Shown here piece after piece: positions 16,881 to 25,812 of a DNA stretch of 64,000 bases. The notes beneath the pieces are model-generated. The model made no database searches, was not told where the DNA came from, and saw only the letters and a program-made list of their open reading frames with translations. The DNA comes from Chloroflexota bacterium (GTDB taxonomy: Bacteria; Chloroflexota; Anaerolineae; Promineifilales; Promineifilaceae), in contig JAHDEN010000006.1 of NCBI GenBank assembly GCA_020628815.1, positions 1-64,000 of the forward strand, written 5' to 3'. Position numbers and translations under genes: made by a program. The first letter of the stretch is position 1, and each line of letters begins with the position of its first letter.

Positions 16881-16917
16881 AGCCACACCAAATAATTGAG
16901 TGTGGCTTTTTTATTTT
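16881..16917 (+). terminator. Rho-independent terminator without an upstream gene
   Basis: The arms AGCCACAC (16881-16888) and GTGTGGCT (16900-16907) have an 11-nt loop and are followed by TTTTTATTTTC. The orientation is plus, yet the nearest upstream gene runs the other way. It also rules out a start of the next gene at 16874. Confidence 0.75.
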
Positions 16918-16930
16918 CTACGAGAACTCT

Positions 16931-18205
16931 ATGAACCAAATCCGATCATTTTGGAGCCAAGCGAAGAACGCGCCCCCAAACATCAAATATTTTATGTTTA
17001 CAGTGCTGGCCTATGGGATTGCCGTTGAAGGCATTAGCCAAGTGCTATTAAACCTATATTTGCTGCGTTTAGGATATGGCACTGAATTTATCGGGACGCT
17101 AAATTCGGCCGGGCTGTTTGTTTTCGCCTTGGTGAGCCTTCCAATTGGGGCGGTGCAGCGTGTTACAAGCAGGCAAATGCTTGTGATTGGGCTGATTTTG
17201 TCGGCAATCGGAAACATTGGTCTCCCTTTGGCTCCATTTATGGCGGCCGACCCATCATTTGTTCTCATCGCTTTTCGGATCATAGGGATGATTGGGCTGA
17301 GCTGTTACTTCGTCCACCAAATGCCGTTTTCAATGGAAATCACCTCGCCAGAATGGCACAGCCGAATTATGTCGGTCACGATGGCAATGTTTTCGATGGC
17401 CGCCTTTTTGGGTAGCTGGGTAGGTGGCTTGCTCCCGGAATTTTTTAGCCGCATGTTAACCATCCCTATTGATAACCCGTGGCCCTTCCAAATTTCGATG
17501 CTAATGGCTACGTTGCTTGTGATTCCGGCGATTTTTATGACGATGCGGATTACCGAAACGGCGGTTGCTGAATCTAATGTGGCCCAAGAGCCGGCCGAAT
17601 CACGATCAATGTGGCAGGCTGTCCGGCCGATTCTTGGCCTAGTTGCACTCATCATCGTGATTCGTGCGGTTCAAACCAGCGGTGTGGGTGTCATGCTTAC
17701 CTTTTCCAACGTCTATTTTGACGACGCGCTCAATGTGCCCACCGGCCGGATCGGTTTTATTAGCGGCTTTGGCCGTTTGATGGGGGTTCCCATGTCGCTG
17801 ACCATTCCGTGGATGATGCGCCGTTTTGGCAGCTTCCATTTTGTGTTTATCGCTTTGGGAGCCATCGCAATCCTCTTGATCCCGATGGCACTAATCCCAT
17901 TTTGGCCGGTGGCGGCCGTCGCCTTAATCGCCATTAACAGCATGGGAGGCTGGCGCTATCTGTCATTCCTGACCTTTACGATGTCCCAAGTTTCAGAAAA
18001 GCAGCGTAGCCTCATATCAGGTGCAGGAGAGATGGCGATTGGGGCAGGTTTTGGAACCGCTTCTTTTGTGGGCGGTTATATCATCGCGTGGTATGGATAT
18101 AGAGAGCTGTTTTTGTTTGGGGCAGCGATGACACTGATTGGAATAGCTCTTTTTTGGATTGCGTTTCGCAAACGGGCGGCCGGGTCAGTTAAAATAGCGA
18201 TTTGA
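16931..18205 (+). CDS. Major facilitator superfamily transporter
   Basis: A 424-residue integral membrane protein with about 12 hydrophobic helices in two halves, the usual MFS plan. The helix 2-3 loop region reads GAVQRVTSRQMLVIG, and the second half has a matching MRRFGSFHF loop. The substrate cannot be deduced. The ATG at 16931 is chosen because an upstream start at 16874 would place a terminator hairpin inside the gene. It may be cotranscribed with the lipoprotein gene 10 bp downstream. Confidence 0.82.
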   Translation: MNQIRSFWSQAKNAPPNIKYFMFTVLAYGIAVEGISQVLLNLYLLRLGYGTEFIGTLNSAGLFVFALVSLPIGAVQRVTSRQMLVIGLILSAIGNIGLPLAPFMAADPSFVLIAFRIIGMIGLSCYFVHQMPFSMEITSPEWHSRIMSVTMAMFSMAAFLGSWVGGLLPEFFSRMLTIPIDNPWPFQISMLMATLLVIPAIFMTMRITETAVAESNVAQEPAESRSMWQAVRPILGLVALIIVIRAVQTSGVGVMLTFSNVYFDDALNVPTGRIGFISGFGRLMGVPMSLTIPWMMRRFGSFHFVFIALGAIAILLIPMALIPFWPVAAVALIAINSMGGWRYLSFLTFTMSQVSEKQRSLISGAGEMAIGAGFGTASFVGGYIIAWYGYRELFLFGAAMTLIGIALFWIAFRKRAAGSVKIAI

Positions 18206-18215
18206 GGTAAAAAGT

Positions 18216-18791
18216 ATGAAACTGTTCAAATTAGCCATGTTTATTTTTGTGGGTGCATTTGCAGTCGGCTGTGGCCCCTTTGGCGATGATTACGAGCCGG
18301 CTGCGTTCACCGTTGATGGAGATCAAGCTGTTATGAACGGGGTGATTGACGGAACGACCCCCGGCCGGGTTGAAGATCTTATTGCAGACTATCCCGAGGT
18401 GGCTTTGATCATCATGCAGGATGTTCCTGGATCCGACAATGACGAGGCGAACATCGAAGCGGCCCGTCTTGTGCGCAGCCATGGGTATGCCACCCATGTT
18501 CCGGCCGATGGTGAGATCGCGTCAGGCGGGGTTGATTTTTTCTTGGCTGGAGTTGAGCGCAGCTATGCAGACGGGGCAAAGTTTGGGGTCCACTCATGGG
18601 CGGCTGGGTCAGGTGAAACCGGGGCTGACATACCGCAAGATGATCCTGAGCACGAGCTATATCTTGATTATTATGCAGAGATGGGTGTGGCGGCCGACTT
18701 TTATTGGTTTACGCTGGATGCGGCTCCGGCCGAAAGCATCCATTGGATGACGGCTGACGAGCTGGTTTTGTACGAGTTTGCCACTAAATGA
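18216..18791 (+). CDS. Lipoprotein with ClpP/crotonase-like fold (COG3904-like)
   Basis: A 191-residue exported lipoprotein. The signal peptide ends in a lipobox (FAVGC, Cys19). The body has the pattern of COG3904-type periplasmic proteins related to ClpP: an 'IIMQDVPGSDNDE' strand-turn, the segment RLVRSHGYATHVPADGEIASGG with a candidate nucleophile Ser103, and a candidate His in KFGVHSW. A peptidase function is inferred from this resemblance and is unproven. A GAGGT site precedes the ATG, 10 bp after the MFS gene. Confidence 0.65.
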   Translation: MKLFKLAMFIFVGAFAVGCGPFGDDYEPAAFTVDGDQAVMNGVIDGTTPGRVEDLIADYPEVALIIMQDVPGSDNDEANIEAARLVRSHGYATHVPADGEIASGGVDFFLAGVERSYADGAKFGVHSWAAGSGETGADIPQDDPEHELYLDYYAEMGVAADFYWFTLDAAPAESIHWMTADELVLYEFATK

Positions 18792-18794
18792 TAA

Positions 18795-19808
18795 CTATCC
18801 GGCTTCGCTAAATTCTTGAGATAGCTGATCGATGAGCCCTTTGGCCGTGGGTAGATCATTGATTTTCGAAACACCCACGCCCGAATACATCCCCAAAGCT
18901 GAGACATTGCCCGTCATTCCGACAACCGGGGTCAGCTCTTGATACCGTTCAATCGGGGAACCGTCTGGCTCATACGCCACAATCTCATGTTCGTTGGGGC
19001 GTTGGCCGGGTTGTGGACAGCCTGCCGCTTCCCACATTTCAACGCTGTCGTTGCGCAAGATGCGATGGGTCGCGTGTTCCCATCCTTTGTTGAGGCAAAC
19101 GGTGAAAACGGTTGAATCTTGCCCTGCATTTAACAGCGCCTGTTTGTAATCAGCGTGGGCCAAACTTTCTTGGGTCGCGACAAAGCGAGTCCCCATCACC
19201 GCTCCGGCCGCCCCTAAATTGAGCATGTGGCGCACATCGTGGCCGGTTGTGATTCCACCCGCGACCAAGACCGGCATAGAGCCTGAAACTGAGAGCACCT
19301 GGGCCAACGTTTTCTCCAGCGGTTGAGAGGCTTGAACATGGCCCCCAGCTTCTACACCTTGGCAGACAAGATAATCTGCCCCTAAGTCGATGGCCGCTTT
19401 TGCGCCAGCTCCGCTCGTGACTTGAATCCCCATCTTTGCACCTGAGCTGTGGACTTGAGCAACCTGCTCTGGCGTGGGAACGCCCCAAGAAAATTGAACG
19501 GCCGGTACGCCAAGCTCAAGCACAGCTTCTAACGATCTCGGCTTAAAATTGAGCACGTAGTTGACGTAGAAAGCCTCATTTGTTCCCGCTTGAACCTGTT
19601 TAACCATGTCGCAAGCACTTTCGGCCGAATCCCAAGTGAGTGGGAGCGAGGCCAACGCCCCTGCGTTAGCGACGGCGACGGCGAGGTCAACTCCGGCCGG
19701 GCCAGCGATTGACGCTTGGATAATAGGGACGTCTAGGTTGAACCAAGAGCAAAATGTTTGGGCTTGTGGGTTAAGAGCGGTTGATTGGTCGGATCGGCTG
19801 GTTGTCAT
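18795..19808 (-). CDS. Nitronate monooxygenase (2-nitropropane dioxygenase family)
   Basis: A 337-residue FMN-dependent TIM-barrel enzyme. Family features are an N-terminal DVPIIQASIAGPAG, the VQFSWGVP strand, the flavin phosphate-binding GVEAGGHV with its likely catalytic His, and AGGITTGHDV. Members oxidise nitronates such as propionate-3-nitronate, and some homologues act as enoyl reductases. The ATG at 19808 is preferred to the TTG at 19829. It is divergent from the MttB-like gene across 50 bp, a possible shared promoter region, and converges on the lipoprotein gene. Confidence 0.82.
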   Translation of the reverse strand: MTTSRSDQSTALNPQAQTFCSWFNLDVPIIQASIAGPAGVDLAVAVANAGALASLPLTWDSAESACDMVKQVQAGTNEAFYVNYVLNFKPRSLEAVLELGVPAVQFSWGVPTPEQVAQVHSSGAKMGIQVTSGAGAKAAIDLGADYLVCQGVEAGGHVQASQPLEKTLAQVLSVSGSMPVLVAGGITTGHDVRHMLNLGAAGAVMGTRFVATQESLAHADYKQALLNAGQDSTVFTVCLNKGWEHATHRILRNDSVEMWEAAGCPQPGQRPNEHEIVAYEPDGSPIERYQELTPVVGMTGNVSALGMYSGVGVSKINDLPTAKGLIDQLSQEFSEAG

Positions 19809-19858
19809 AATTTTTAGATGGCGTTTCAAATTGTTAGCGGTACACTTTGCGGCTGATT

Positions 19859-21418
19859 ATGACCGAAGAAACCTCACCATCCAAATCAAAAACGGGAGCG
19901 CGTAAGCGGAGGCAGAGACGAGGGGGCAGCGATGCATCGACCCCGCCAAAAGTGAACCCGGCCGTCCCTGGCACGTTAGGGGGGCGCTACCAACCCATCC
20001 CACAGAATGAGCTGCCCAAGTTGGACGGTGCGATACGCCACGTTTTGATTGAAACGGGGCTGAGTGAAGCGCCACCGATTGTGATTGAAACGATCACGGC
20101 TCACGGGGGCACCTTAAGCGATGACGGCCGCATCTGTTTTTCGGCCGACCTAATCGACCGGTTTTTGGCCGAGTACAAACGAGATTGGACCCTGCACGGA
20201 CAAGCGGCCGAGCATGATTTGCTGCTTTCAGGCCAGCGGGTCTATTTGGGTACAGGGGGTGCTGCGCCGCAGGTGGTTGATCTTGAAACCGGCCGATACC
20301 GTGATTCAACGCTGCAAGATTTGTACGATGCGGCTCGCCTGTGCGACACGCTCGACAACGTCCACTTTTTTAGCCGGTCGCTGGTCGCACGTGACATGCC
20401 AACCTCTTTATTGATGGACGTGAACACCGCTTATGCTGCGTTGAGTGGGACTCAAAAACATGTGTTTACCAGCATCACAGATCCTGAAAATGTCGCTCCT
20501 GTAGCGGAGCTGTGCTATTTGATTGCTGGCTCTCGCGAGGCGTTTGAGCAACGGCCGTTTATCTCGCTTAATATCAATCATGTGGTGCCCCCATTGCGCT
20601 ACCATGCGGAATCGATTGGGGTGATGGCGGAGGCGGTTAAGCGGGGGATTCCGGTCCATTGCAACGTGTTTAGCCAAGTGGGGGCTTCAACCCCGGTGAC
20701 GCTGGCGGGGGCGATTGTGCAAAACACGGCGGAGAGTTTGGCCGGTATGATCTTTGCGTGGCTGATTAACCCAGATGCCAAGGCGATCATGGGGCTGCGG
20801 CCGATGTTGACCGATTTGCGCACCGGCGGCATGAGCGGCGGCAGCGGCGAGCAGGCGTTGGTGATGGCCGCATCAGCACAAATGGCTGGGTTTTATAACC
20901 TGCCAAATTCCTGCATTGCGGGGGCGACTGACAGCAAACTGGCTGATGCACAGAGCGGTTATGAAAAAGGATCAACAGTTACGATGGCGGCGTTAGTGGG
21001 GTCAAACTTGGTCACGCAGGCGGCCGGGATGCACGCAGGGCTAATGGCGGTTGCGTTTGAAAGTTATGTTATCGATAACGATATGTTGGGTGGGGTGATG
21101 CGGTCGCTCAGCCCGTTTGAGGTGACAGACACAACAATGGCGACCAACATGATCGATGAGATTGTGCGGGGAGAAGGGCATTTCTTGGGCCATGCTGAAA
21201 CATATAAACGGATGGCGAGCGATTTTTTGTACCCTGATCTGGCTGATCGCAGATCTCCGGCCGAGTGGGAGGAGGCTGGCTCGAAAGATATTCGGGAAGT
21301 GGCGAAAGAGAAGGCCCGTCAGATTTTAGCTACCTATTTCCCGAGCCATATCCCGGCCGAGGTAGATGCAAAGATTCGGGATAAGTTTGATATTCGATTA
21401 AAAAGAAGGGATAGGTAA
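19859..21418 (+). CDS. MttB-family trimethylamine methyltransferase-like protein (non-pyrrolysine)
   Basis: A 519-residue corrinoid-type methyltransferase of the MttB superfamily. The basic N-terminus (KRRQRRGG) is typical, followed by GGRYQPI and a full-length TIM barrel with VSFTSI-like, GGMSGGSGEQALVMAASAQM and SCIAGATDSK segments. There is no in-frame amber codon, so this belongs to the non-pyrrolysine branch, whose known members demethylate glycine betaine, carnitine and similar quaternary amines. The partner corrinoid protein is not in the window. It is followed after 2 bp by the reductase gene. Confidence 0.85.
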   Translation: MTEETSPSKSKTGARKRRQRRGGSDASTPPKVNPAVPGTLGGRYQPIPQNELPKLDGAIRHVLIETGLSEAPPIVIETITAHGGTLSDDGRICFSADLIDRFLAEYKRDWTLHGQAAEHDLLLSGQRVYLGTGGAAPQVVDLETGRYRDSTLQDLYDAARLCDTLDNVHFFSRSLVARDMPTSLLMDVNTAYAALSGTQKHVFTSITDPENVAPVAELCYLIAGSREAFEQRPFISLNINHVVPPLRYHAESIGVMAEAVKRGIPVHCNVFSQVGASTPVTLAGAIVQNTAESLAGMIFAWLINPDAKAIMGLRPMLTDLRTGGMSGGSGEQALVMAASAQMAGFYNLPNSCIAGATDSKLADAQSGYEKGSTVTMAALVGSNLVTQAAGMHAGLMAVAFESYVIDNDMLGGVMRSLSPFEVTDTTMATNMIDEIVRGEGHFLGHAETYKRMASDFLYPDLADRRSPAEWEEAGSKDIREVAKEKARQILATYFPSHIPAEVDAKIRDKFDIRLKRRDR

Positions 21419-21420
21419 CG

Positions 21421-22350
21421 ATGAAAATAATGGTATTCGGAGCCGGATCGATGGGATCGATCTATGCGGCGTTGATGGCCTCGTCTGAAAACGGGGGCAA
21501 CGAAGTGTGGGCCGTGGACCAATGGCAAGACCATGTCGATGCGATCAACACACACGGTCTACGTGTGGAGGGGGCCAGCGGAGACCGTACGGTCAAAACG
21601 ATACAAGCCACCACAAATGCGGCCGATGCCGGGCCGTGTGACCTCTATATCATTGCGACAAAAGCGGATGGGGTGCGAGCTGCGGCCGAAGCTGTGTCAC
21701 AAACGATGCGGCCGGACTCGCTGGTGCTAACGATCCAGAATGGATTGGGGGCGGGTGAACGGATCGCAGAGTTTATGCCGACCGAGAACGTGCTGTTGGG
21801 AGTAGCGGCCGGTTTTGGGGCATCGATGCGCGGGCCGGGGCACGCCCATCACAACGACATGAACTTGATCCGGCTGGGTGAAATGAATGGCGGAATGACT
21901 GACAGGCTCCAGATGCTGACCCAGCTGTGGCAGGATGCTGGGTTTAACGCCAAAGCGTTTGCTGACATTAATCAACTGATCTGGGAAAAGTACCTGTGCA
22001 ACATCACCACGGCCGGGCCGTGTACGGTGTTTGATTGTACGTTGGGAGAACTACAGGCAAACCCGATGTGGTGGAAAATAGCCTTAGGCTGTGCAACCGA
22101 GGCGTTTGAATTAGGCAAGGCGCAGAAGATCAACTTTAGCTTTGATGATCATATCGAGTATGTGACCAATTTTGTGGATCGGATGCCGAACGCCCGGCCG
22201 TCGATGTTGCTTGATCACCATGCAAAACGACGCTCAGAGATCGGGGCGATTAACGGGATGGCGTCTGAATTAGGGGAACGGTTGGGGATTCCAACTCCAT
22301 ACAACGATGTGGTGAGCGCGATTGTGCGACGGGCCGAAGAAAAATTCTAG
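21421..22350 (+). CDS. 2-dehydropantoate 2-reductase family dehydrogenase
   Basis: A 309-residue NAD(P)-dependent reductase of the ApbA/PanE fold. The nucleotide-binding motif is VFGAGSMGSIYAAL at the N-terminus, followed by TIQNGLGAGERI and a C-terminal helical domain with the catalytic-type Lys in QLIWEKYLCN. Its setting in a catabolic cluster, rather than beside panB or panC, suggests it reduces or oxidises a different 2-oxo or hydroxy acid (inference). It begins 2 bp after the MttB-like gene, so the two are surely cotranscribed. Confidence 0.82.
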   Translation: MKIMVFGAGSMGSIYAALMASSENGGNEVWAVDQWQDHVDAINTHGLRVEGASGDRTVKTIQATTNAADAGPCDLYIIATKADGVRAAAEAVSQTMRPDSLVLTIQNGLGAGERIAEFMPTENVLLGVAAGFGASMRGPGHAHHNDMNLIRLGEMNGGMTDRLQMLTQLWQDAGFNAKAFADINQLIWEKYLCNITTAGPCTVFDCTLGELQANPMWWKIALGCATEAFELGKAQKINFSFDDHIEYVTNFVDRMPNARPSMLLDHHAKRRSEIGAINGMASELGERLGIPTPYNDVVSAIVRRAEEKF

Positions 22351-22371
22351 ACGTTCTGCAGGTGTAAATAC

Positions 22372-23235
22372 ATGAAAATAGCTAGTTTTAAAATTAATAA
22401 TCAAACAGGGTTTGGCGTTGTCGTTGATGGCGCAGTGGTTCCGGCTAGTGCTGAGTTTGCCCAAACCTACCCAACGGTGCGGGATGTGTTGACGGCCGAT
22501 GCGCTAGATCAACTGGCGGCCGATTGTGCCCAATCCCATCAGAAAATTGGGCTGGACAAAGTGCAACTGCTGCCACCTATCACCAACCCTGGCCGGATAT
22601 TTTGCGTCGGGATCAACTATGCCAAACGGTACCCGGTGGCGAACGAAGAGGGTGAGTTCCCGTTTATGCCGCCGCCCGAAAACATTATTTTGTTTGCCAA
22701 GCTTGATGGGACACTTGTAGGCCACGGCCAGCCGCTGGAGATTCCAGCTGGCGAAGCGGCCGAGACGTTTGATTACGAAGGGGAGATTACGGTGGTGATT
22801 GGCAAAGGGGGGCGGCATATCGCGGCCGAGAATGCGTTTGAGCATATCGCTGGATACACCATTATGAACGATGGGAGTGTGCGGGGCTGGCAAAAGCACA
22901 GCGTGCATGCGGGCAAAAACTTTGCCAATTCGGGCGGATGTGGCCCGTGGATGGTCACGGCCGATGAAATTGATGATCCGTTTGCCATGACGTTGCAGAC
23001 CCGTTTAAACGGAGAGCTGGTACAAAACACGGTAGCCAGCGAGATGGTATTTGGCATTCCCGAATTGATCGCTTATATCTCGCACACGATAGATTTGCGG
23101 CCGGGGGATCTCATCGCCACCGGGTCGCCAGAGGGGTCGGGCGGTAGCCGCAAGCCGCAGCGCTTTTTGCGTGCCGGTGACGATTTAGCAATCTCGGTTT
23201 CTGGTATTGGGACACTGAAAAACCGTGTGGGTTAG
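22372..23235 (+). CDS. Fumarylacetoacetate hydrolase family protein
   Basis: A 287-residue member of the FAH family, which hydrolyses or decarboxylates beta-keto acids and acylpyruvates. Typical features are GRIFCVGINYAKRY at about 79-92, the metal-binding FDYEGEI segment, a conserved YTIMNDGSVR, and the C-terminal LRPGDLIATGSPEGSG. Substrate specificity in this family is not readable from sequence. An AGGTG site lies upstream of the ATG. It is the third gene of the MttB operon, and its 3' end overlaps the opposing kinase gene by 4 bp. Confidence 0.87.
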   Translation: MKIASFKINNQTGFGVVVDGAVVPASAEFAQTYPTVRDVLTADALDQLAADCAQSHQKIGLDKVQLLPPITNPGRIFCVGINYAKRYPVANEEGEFPFMPPPENIILFAKLDGTLVGHGQPLEIPAGEAAETFDYEGEITVVIGKGGRHIAAENAFEHIAGYTIMNDGSVRGWQKHSVHAGKNFANSGGCGPWMVTADEIDDPFAMTLQTRLNGELVQNTVASEMVFGIPELIAYISHTIDLRPGDLIATGSPEGSGGSRKPQRFLRAGDDLAISVSGIGTLKNRVG

Positions 23236-23723
23236 ATGGGGGTCGAGTTGTCGACTATTTCAGCGATCTCGGCCGGATCTAAATCTTCATTCATCTGTTC
23301 AATGCGCCAGAATTCTTCTTCGGTAAACAAGTAGCCTTCATCGTTTAGATTTTGGTTGCGCTGTAGCACCCGTTTTAAGCGTATCTCGGCCGGGCATTCG
23401 ACCCAAACCAGCTTAAATTGATAGCCTATTCTTGCAGCCTCTTTTCGTACTCCGTCTCGCATCGGTTTGGTGCCAAAGCCTTCTAAAACCAAATCGATGC
23501 CCAAACTGTGTAGCTGTTTGGCCTGTGTCCAAATGAGGGTGTCCATGCGTTTGCAGCAGTCCGCAAAATCAAGCGTTTCGATGTTGTTTCCATAGGCTTT
23601 GACCAGCAGCTCGTCGTGTGAAAGATAAAAGGCTGGCAGGTTGGCCGCCATTTTTTTTGCGATGGTGCTTTTGCCTGCGCCGGTGTGGCCGGTGATTAAG
23701 GTTAGGGTGGGTGATCGATTCAT
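23232..23723 (-). CDS. P-loop kinase-like ATPase
   Basis: A 163-residue nucleoside-kinase-like NTPase. Walker A is GHTGAGKST near the start. A LSHDE segment and a basic lid (RLKRVLQRN) are as in small AAA_33/zeta-type kinases. The substrate is unknown. The ATG at 23723 is preferred to one at 23900, since the longer version would run into the start of the opposing PhyH gene and adds a stretch without P-loop character. It is the only minus-strand gene inside a plus-strand catabolic cluster. Confidence 0.78.
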   Translation of the reverse strand: MNRSPTLTLITGHTGAGKSTIAKKMAANLPAFYLSHDELLVKAYGNNIETLDFADCCKRMDTLIWTQAKQLHSLGIDLVLEGFGTKPMRDGVRKEAARIGYQFKLVWVECPAEIRLKRVLQRNQNLNDEGYLFTEEEFWRIEQMNEDLDPAEIAEIVDNSTPI

Positions 23724-23873
23724 TTGTTTGTACGATTTTTTAGATTGACTGATAATTCTGCTGATAAAAATTTGTACTATCAATTTGCTATATCTGTAAC
23801 TTACCCACGGCTGCAAATTAGAGCAAATTGGTTGTTGCAAGGATGATAAACACCTTCTGAAAGGAGACTTCCC

Positions 23874-24887
23874 ATGACACGTTATCTTTCTCAAGAACAA
23901 CTTGAATTTTTTGACCGAAACGGCTATTTAATTGTCGAAAATGTGATCGATAGTGCGACGCTCAATGCGTTATGGTCCGAATATGATCAACAGCTCAACC
24001 ATGCGGCCGAGATCCTCGTCCAGCAAGGTAAGCTGAGCCAGAGCTATGCTGGGCTGGCTTTTGGAGAGAGGTATTGTGCGATTATGGCCGAAGCGCCTGA
24101 AGCGTTTCAGCATTTAGAAATCTGTTACCCGCTTGAAAATCACAACTTTCCGGCCGATGTGCCAATCCACACTGGTCCGGCCGTTTTTAACTTGCTCACC
24201 CATCCAAATTTGCTCGATGCGGTTGAGTCAATTATCGGACCTGAGATTTCTAGCAATCCGGTGCAACACGCCCGCATAAAACCACCGTTTCGGGATGTGC
24301 ATGATCAGGTGGCGGCCAATTCATACATCGGCCGGACCACATGGCACCAAGATCAGGGTGCACTTTTGGATGAGGCGAATGAGTCCCAAGTGCTGACAAC
24401 GTGGGTTGCGGTTACGGATGCACCTGAGGAGCGGGGGTGTATGGTGGTGATTCCCGGCAGCCATAAGAAAAATGAGCTAACCGTTCATTGCCCCGGCAAA
24501 GGGGTCACCTCTGAAAACTTTATCCCAGAAAAATTGTTAGGGGATGATAAAGGGAACCGAGAAATGGTGACGATGCCGTGCAAAGCGGGAGATGTTGTGA
24601 TTTTGCACCAGTTTGTGGAACATGCGGCACTACCAAATCAAACCGATATGATCCGCTGGAGTTTTGATCTACGCTGGAACCCGACAGGGCATCCGTCCGG
24701 CCGACCAGCGTTCCCAAGCTTTGTTGCCCGTAGCCGCAAAAGCCCCGAAAGTGAACTGCGAGACTACAAAGTGTGGGGAGATCTTTGGCATTCCGCAAAG
24801 GATCGTATTGTGAGCGGGGATTACAGCGGCCAAGTGTTTAACGAAGATCGCTGGAAGAAATATACGGACGCGCCGGTTTGCGCTTAA
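23874..24887 (+). CDS. Phytanoyl-CoA dioxygenase (PhyH) family protein
   Basis: A 337-residue Fe(II)/2-oxoglutarate oxygenase. The N-terminus LEFFDRNGYLIVENVI is characteristic. The iron ligands appear as His-x-Asp in TWHQDQG and the distal His in QFVEHAALPN, with the 2-oxoglutarate Arg in MIRWSFDLRW. Members hydroxylate acyl-CoAs, ectoine precursors and quaternary amines. It is preceded by a strong AAGGAG site and followed 16 bp later by the BKACE gene, suggesting one transcript. Confidence 0.87.
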   Translation: MTRYLSQEQLEFFDRNGYLIVENVIDSATLNALWSEYDQQLNHAAEILVQQGKLSQSYAGLAFGERYCAIMAEAPEAFQHLEICYPLENHNFPADVPIHTGPAVFNLLTHPNLLDAVESIIGPEISSNPVQHARIKPPFRDVHDQVAANSYIGRTTWHQDQGALLDEANESQVLTTWVAVTDAPEERGCMVVIPGSHKKNELTVHCPGKGVTSENFIPEKLLGDDKGNREMVTMPCKAGDVVILHQFVEHAALPNQTDMIRWSFDLRWNPTGHPSGRPAFPSFVARSRKSPESELRDYKVWGDLWHSAKDRIVSGDYSGQVFNEDRWKKYTDAPVCA

Positions 24888-24903
24888 ATTTAAGGAGAAA
24901 AAT

Positions 24904-25626
24904 GTGCTCTTGAAAGCTGCGTTAAACGGCAATCGAACTGTGCAAGATTGCCGTTTGGTTCCGATTACTCCAGAACAGCTTGCAACCGATGCGCAAGCGG
25001 CCGTTGCTTTGGGTGTTGGCGCAATCCATGTTCATCCGCGTGATAAGGATGGATTGGAAAGTCTGCGCTGGGAGGACATTGAACCGGCTCTGCTCGCCAT
25101 TCGTGAGGCTTGCCCGGGCACGCCGATCGGGATTAGTTCCCGTAAGGGGATAACTGAGACGGCGGCCGAGCGATTTGAACTTGTGTCTGATTGGAAAGAA
25201 ACCTTAGATTTTGTCTCGGTTAATTTTCATGAGGCGGGATCGGTTGAGGTGGCGCGTAAGCTGCTGGACTTAAACATTGGTGTAGAAGCCGGATTGTTTA
25301 CCCCGCAGGCGGCCGAAAATCTGGTGCAAAGTGGGCTGGCTGAAGCCTGTCTGCGCATCATGTTTGAACCGGTTGACCCGTTGCTTGAGGATGCTTTGAA
25401 GACGGTAAACCAGATTGAGGAAATCCTTGATCGTGCCAAAATCGCCAATTCATCCCGCCTTTTGCATGGATTTGACGCAACCGCGTGGGACCTTGTCGCA
25501 GAAGCCAAAAATCGAGGCTATGATACGCGGATTGGACTAGAAGATACGTTGTTTTTGCCAAATGGAAATGCGGCCGAAGGCAACGTTGATCTTGTGTTAG
25601 CAGCCAAGGAACTTCTAACGATTTAA
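24904..25626 (+). CDS. Beta-keto acid cleavage enzyme (BKACE, DUF849)
   Basis: A 240-residue TIM-barrel enzyme of the BKACE family. Members use a zinc ion to cleave beta-keto acids with acetyl-CoA. The zinc-binding motif is IHVHPRD, and the C-terminal part has the GLEDTLFLPNG block seen in the family. At 240 residues it is shorter than the 270-310 of characterised members. Substrates include 3-keto-5-aminohexanoate and dehydrocarnitine, so a link to carnitine breakdown would suit the neighbourhood. The GTG start at 24904 is supported by AAGGAG seven bases upstream. Confidence 0.83.
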   Translation: MLLKAALNGNRTVQDCRLVPITPEQLATDAQAAVALGVGAIHVHPRDKDGLESLRWEDIEPALLAIREACPGTPIGISSRKGITETAAERFELVSDWKETLDFVSVNFHEAGSVEVARKLLDLNIGVEAGLFTPQAAENLVQSGLAEACLRIMFEPVDPLLEDALKTVNQIEEILDRAKIANSSRLLHGFDATAWDLVAEAKNRGYDTRIGLEDTLFLPNGNAAEGNVDLVLAAKELLTI

Positions 25627-25671
25627 TCTATCACTCTGTAACAAATGTGTTTTTAAAGAGCCTAAAAGAGC

Positions 25672-25740
25672 GTCGTTCCTGCGACGGCAGGAATCTAGTG
25701 CCAGACCGAGCGCTGGATACCCGCCTTCGCGGGTATAACG
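25672..25740. repeat. 69-bp double-hairpin intergenic repeat, copy 2
   Basis: It has the same length and plan as 562-630: stem TTCCTGC/GCAGGAA, spacer GAATCTAGTG, then CGCTGGATAC into the stem ATACCCGC/GCGGGTAT. The stem differences from copy 1 are compensatory. It lies between the BKACE and PhzF genes. Confidence 0.75.
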
Positions 25741-25812
25741 GTCCCAACTAGAATTGGGGAATATAAATGCTACAGAGTAGTGTGCTAAACAAAATTTTCT
25801 AAAGGGTAAAAA

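Noticed and set aside
21421-22350. Assignment of the reductase to pantothenate synthesis (panE)
   Set aside because: No panB/panC nearby and it is in a catabolic operon, so the symbol was withheld.
23724-23900. Extended N-terminus of the P-loop kinase
   Set aside because: It would overlap the opposing PhyH start and lacks conserved character. The shorter ATG puts the P-loop at the normal place.
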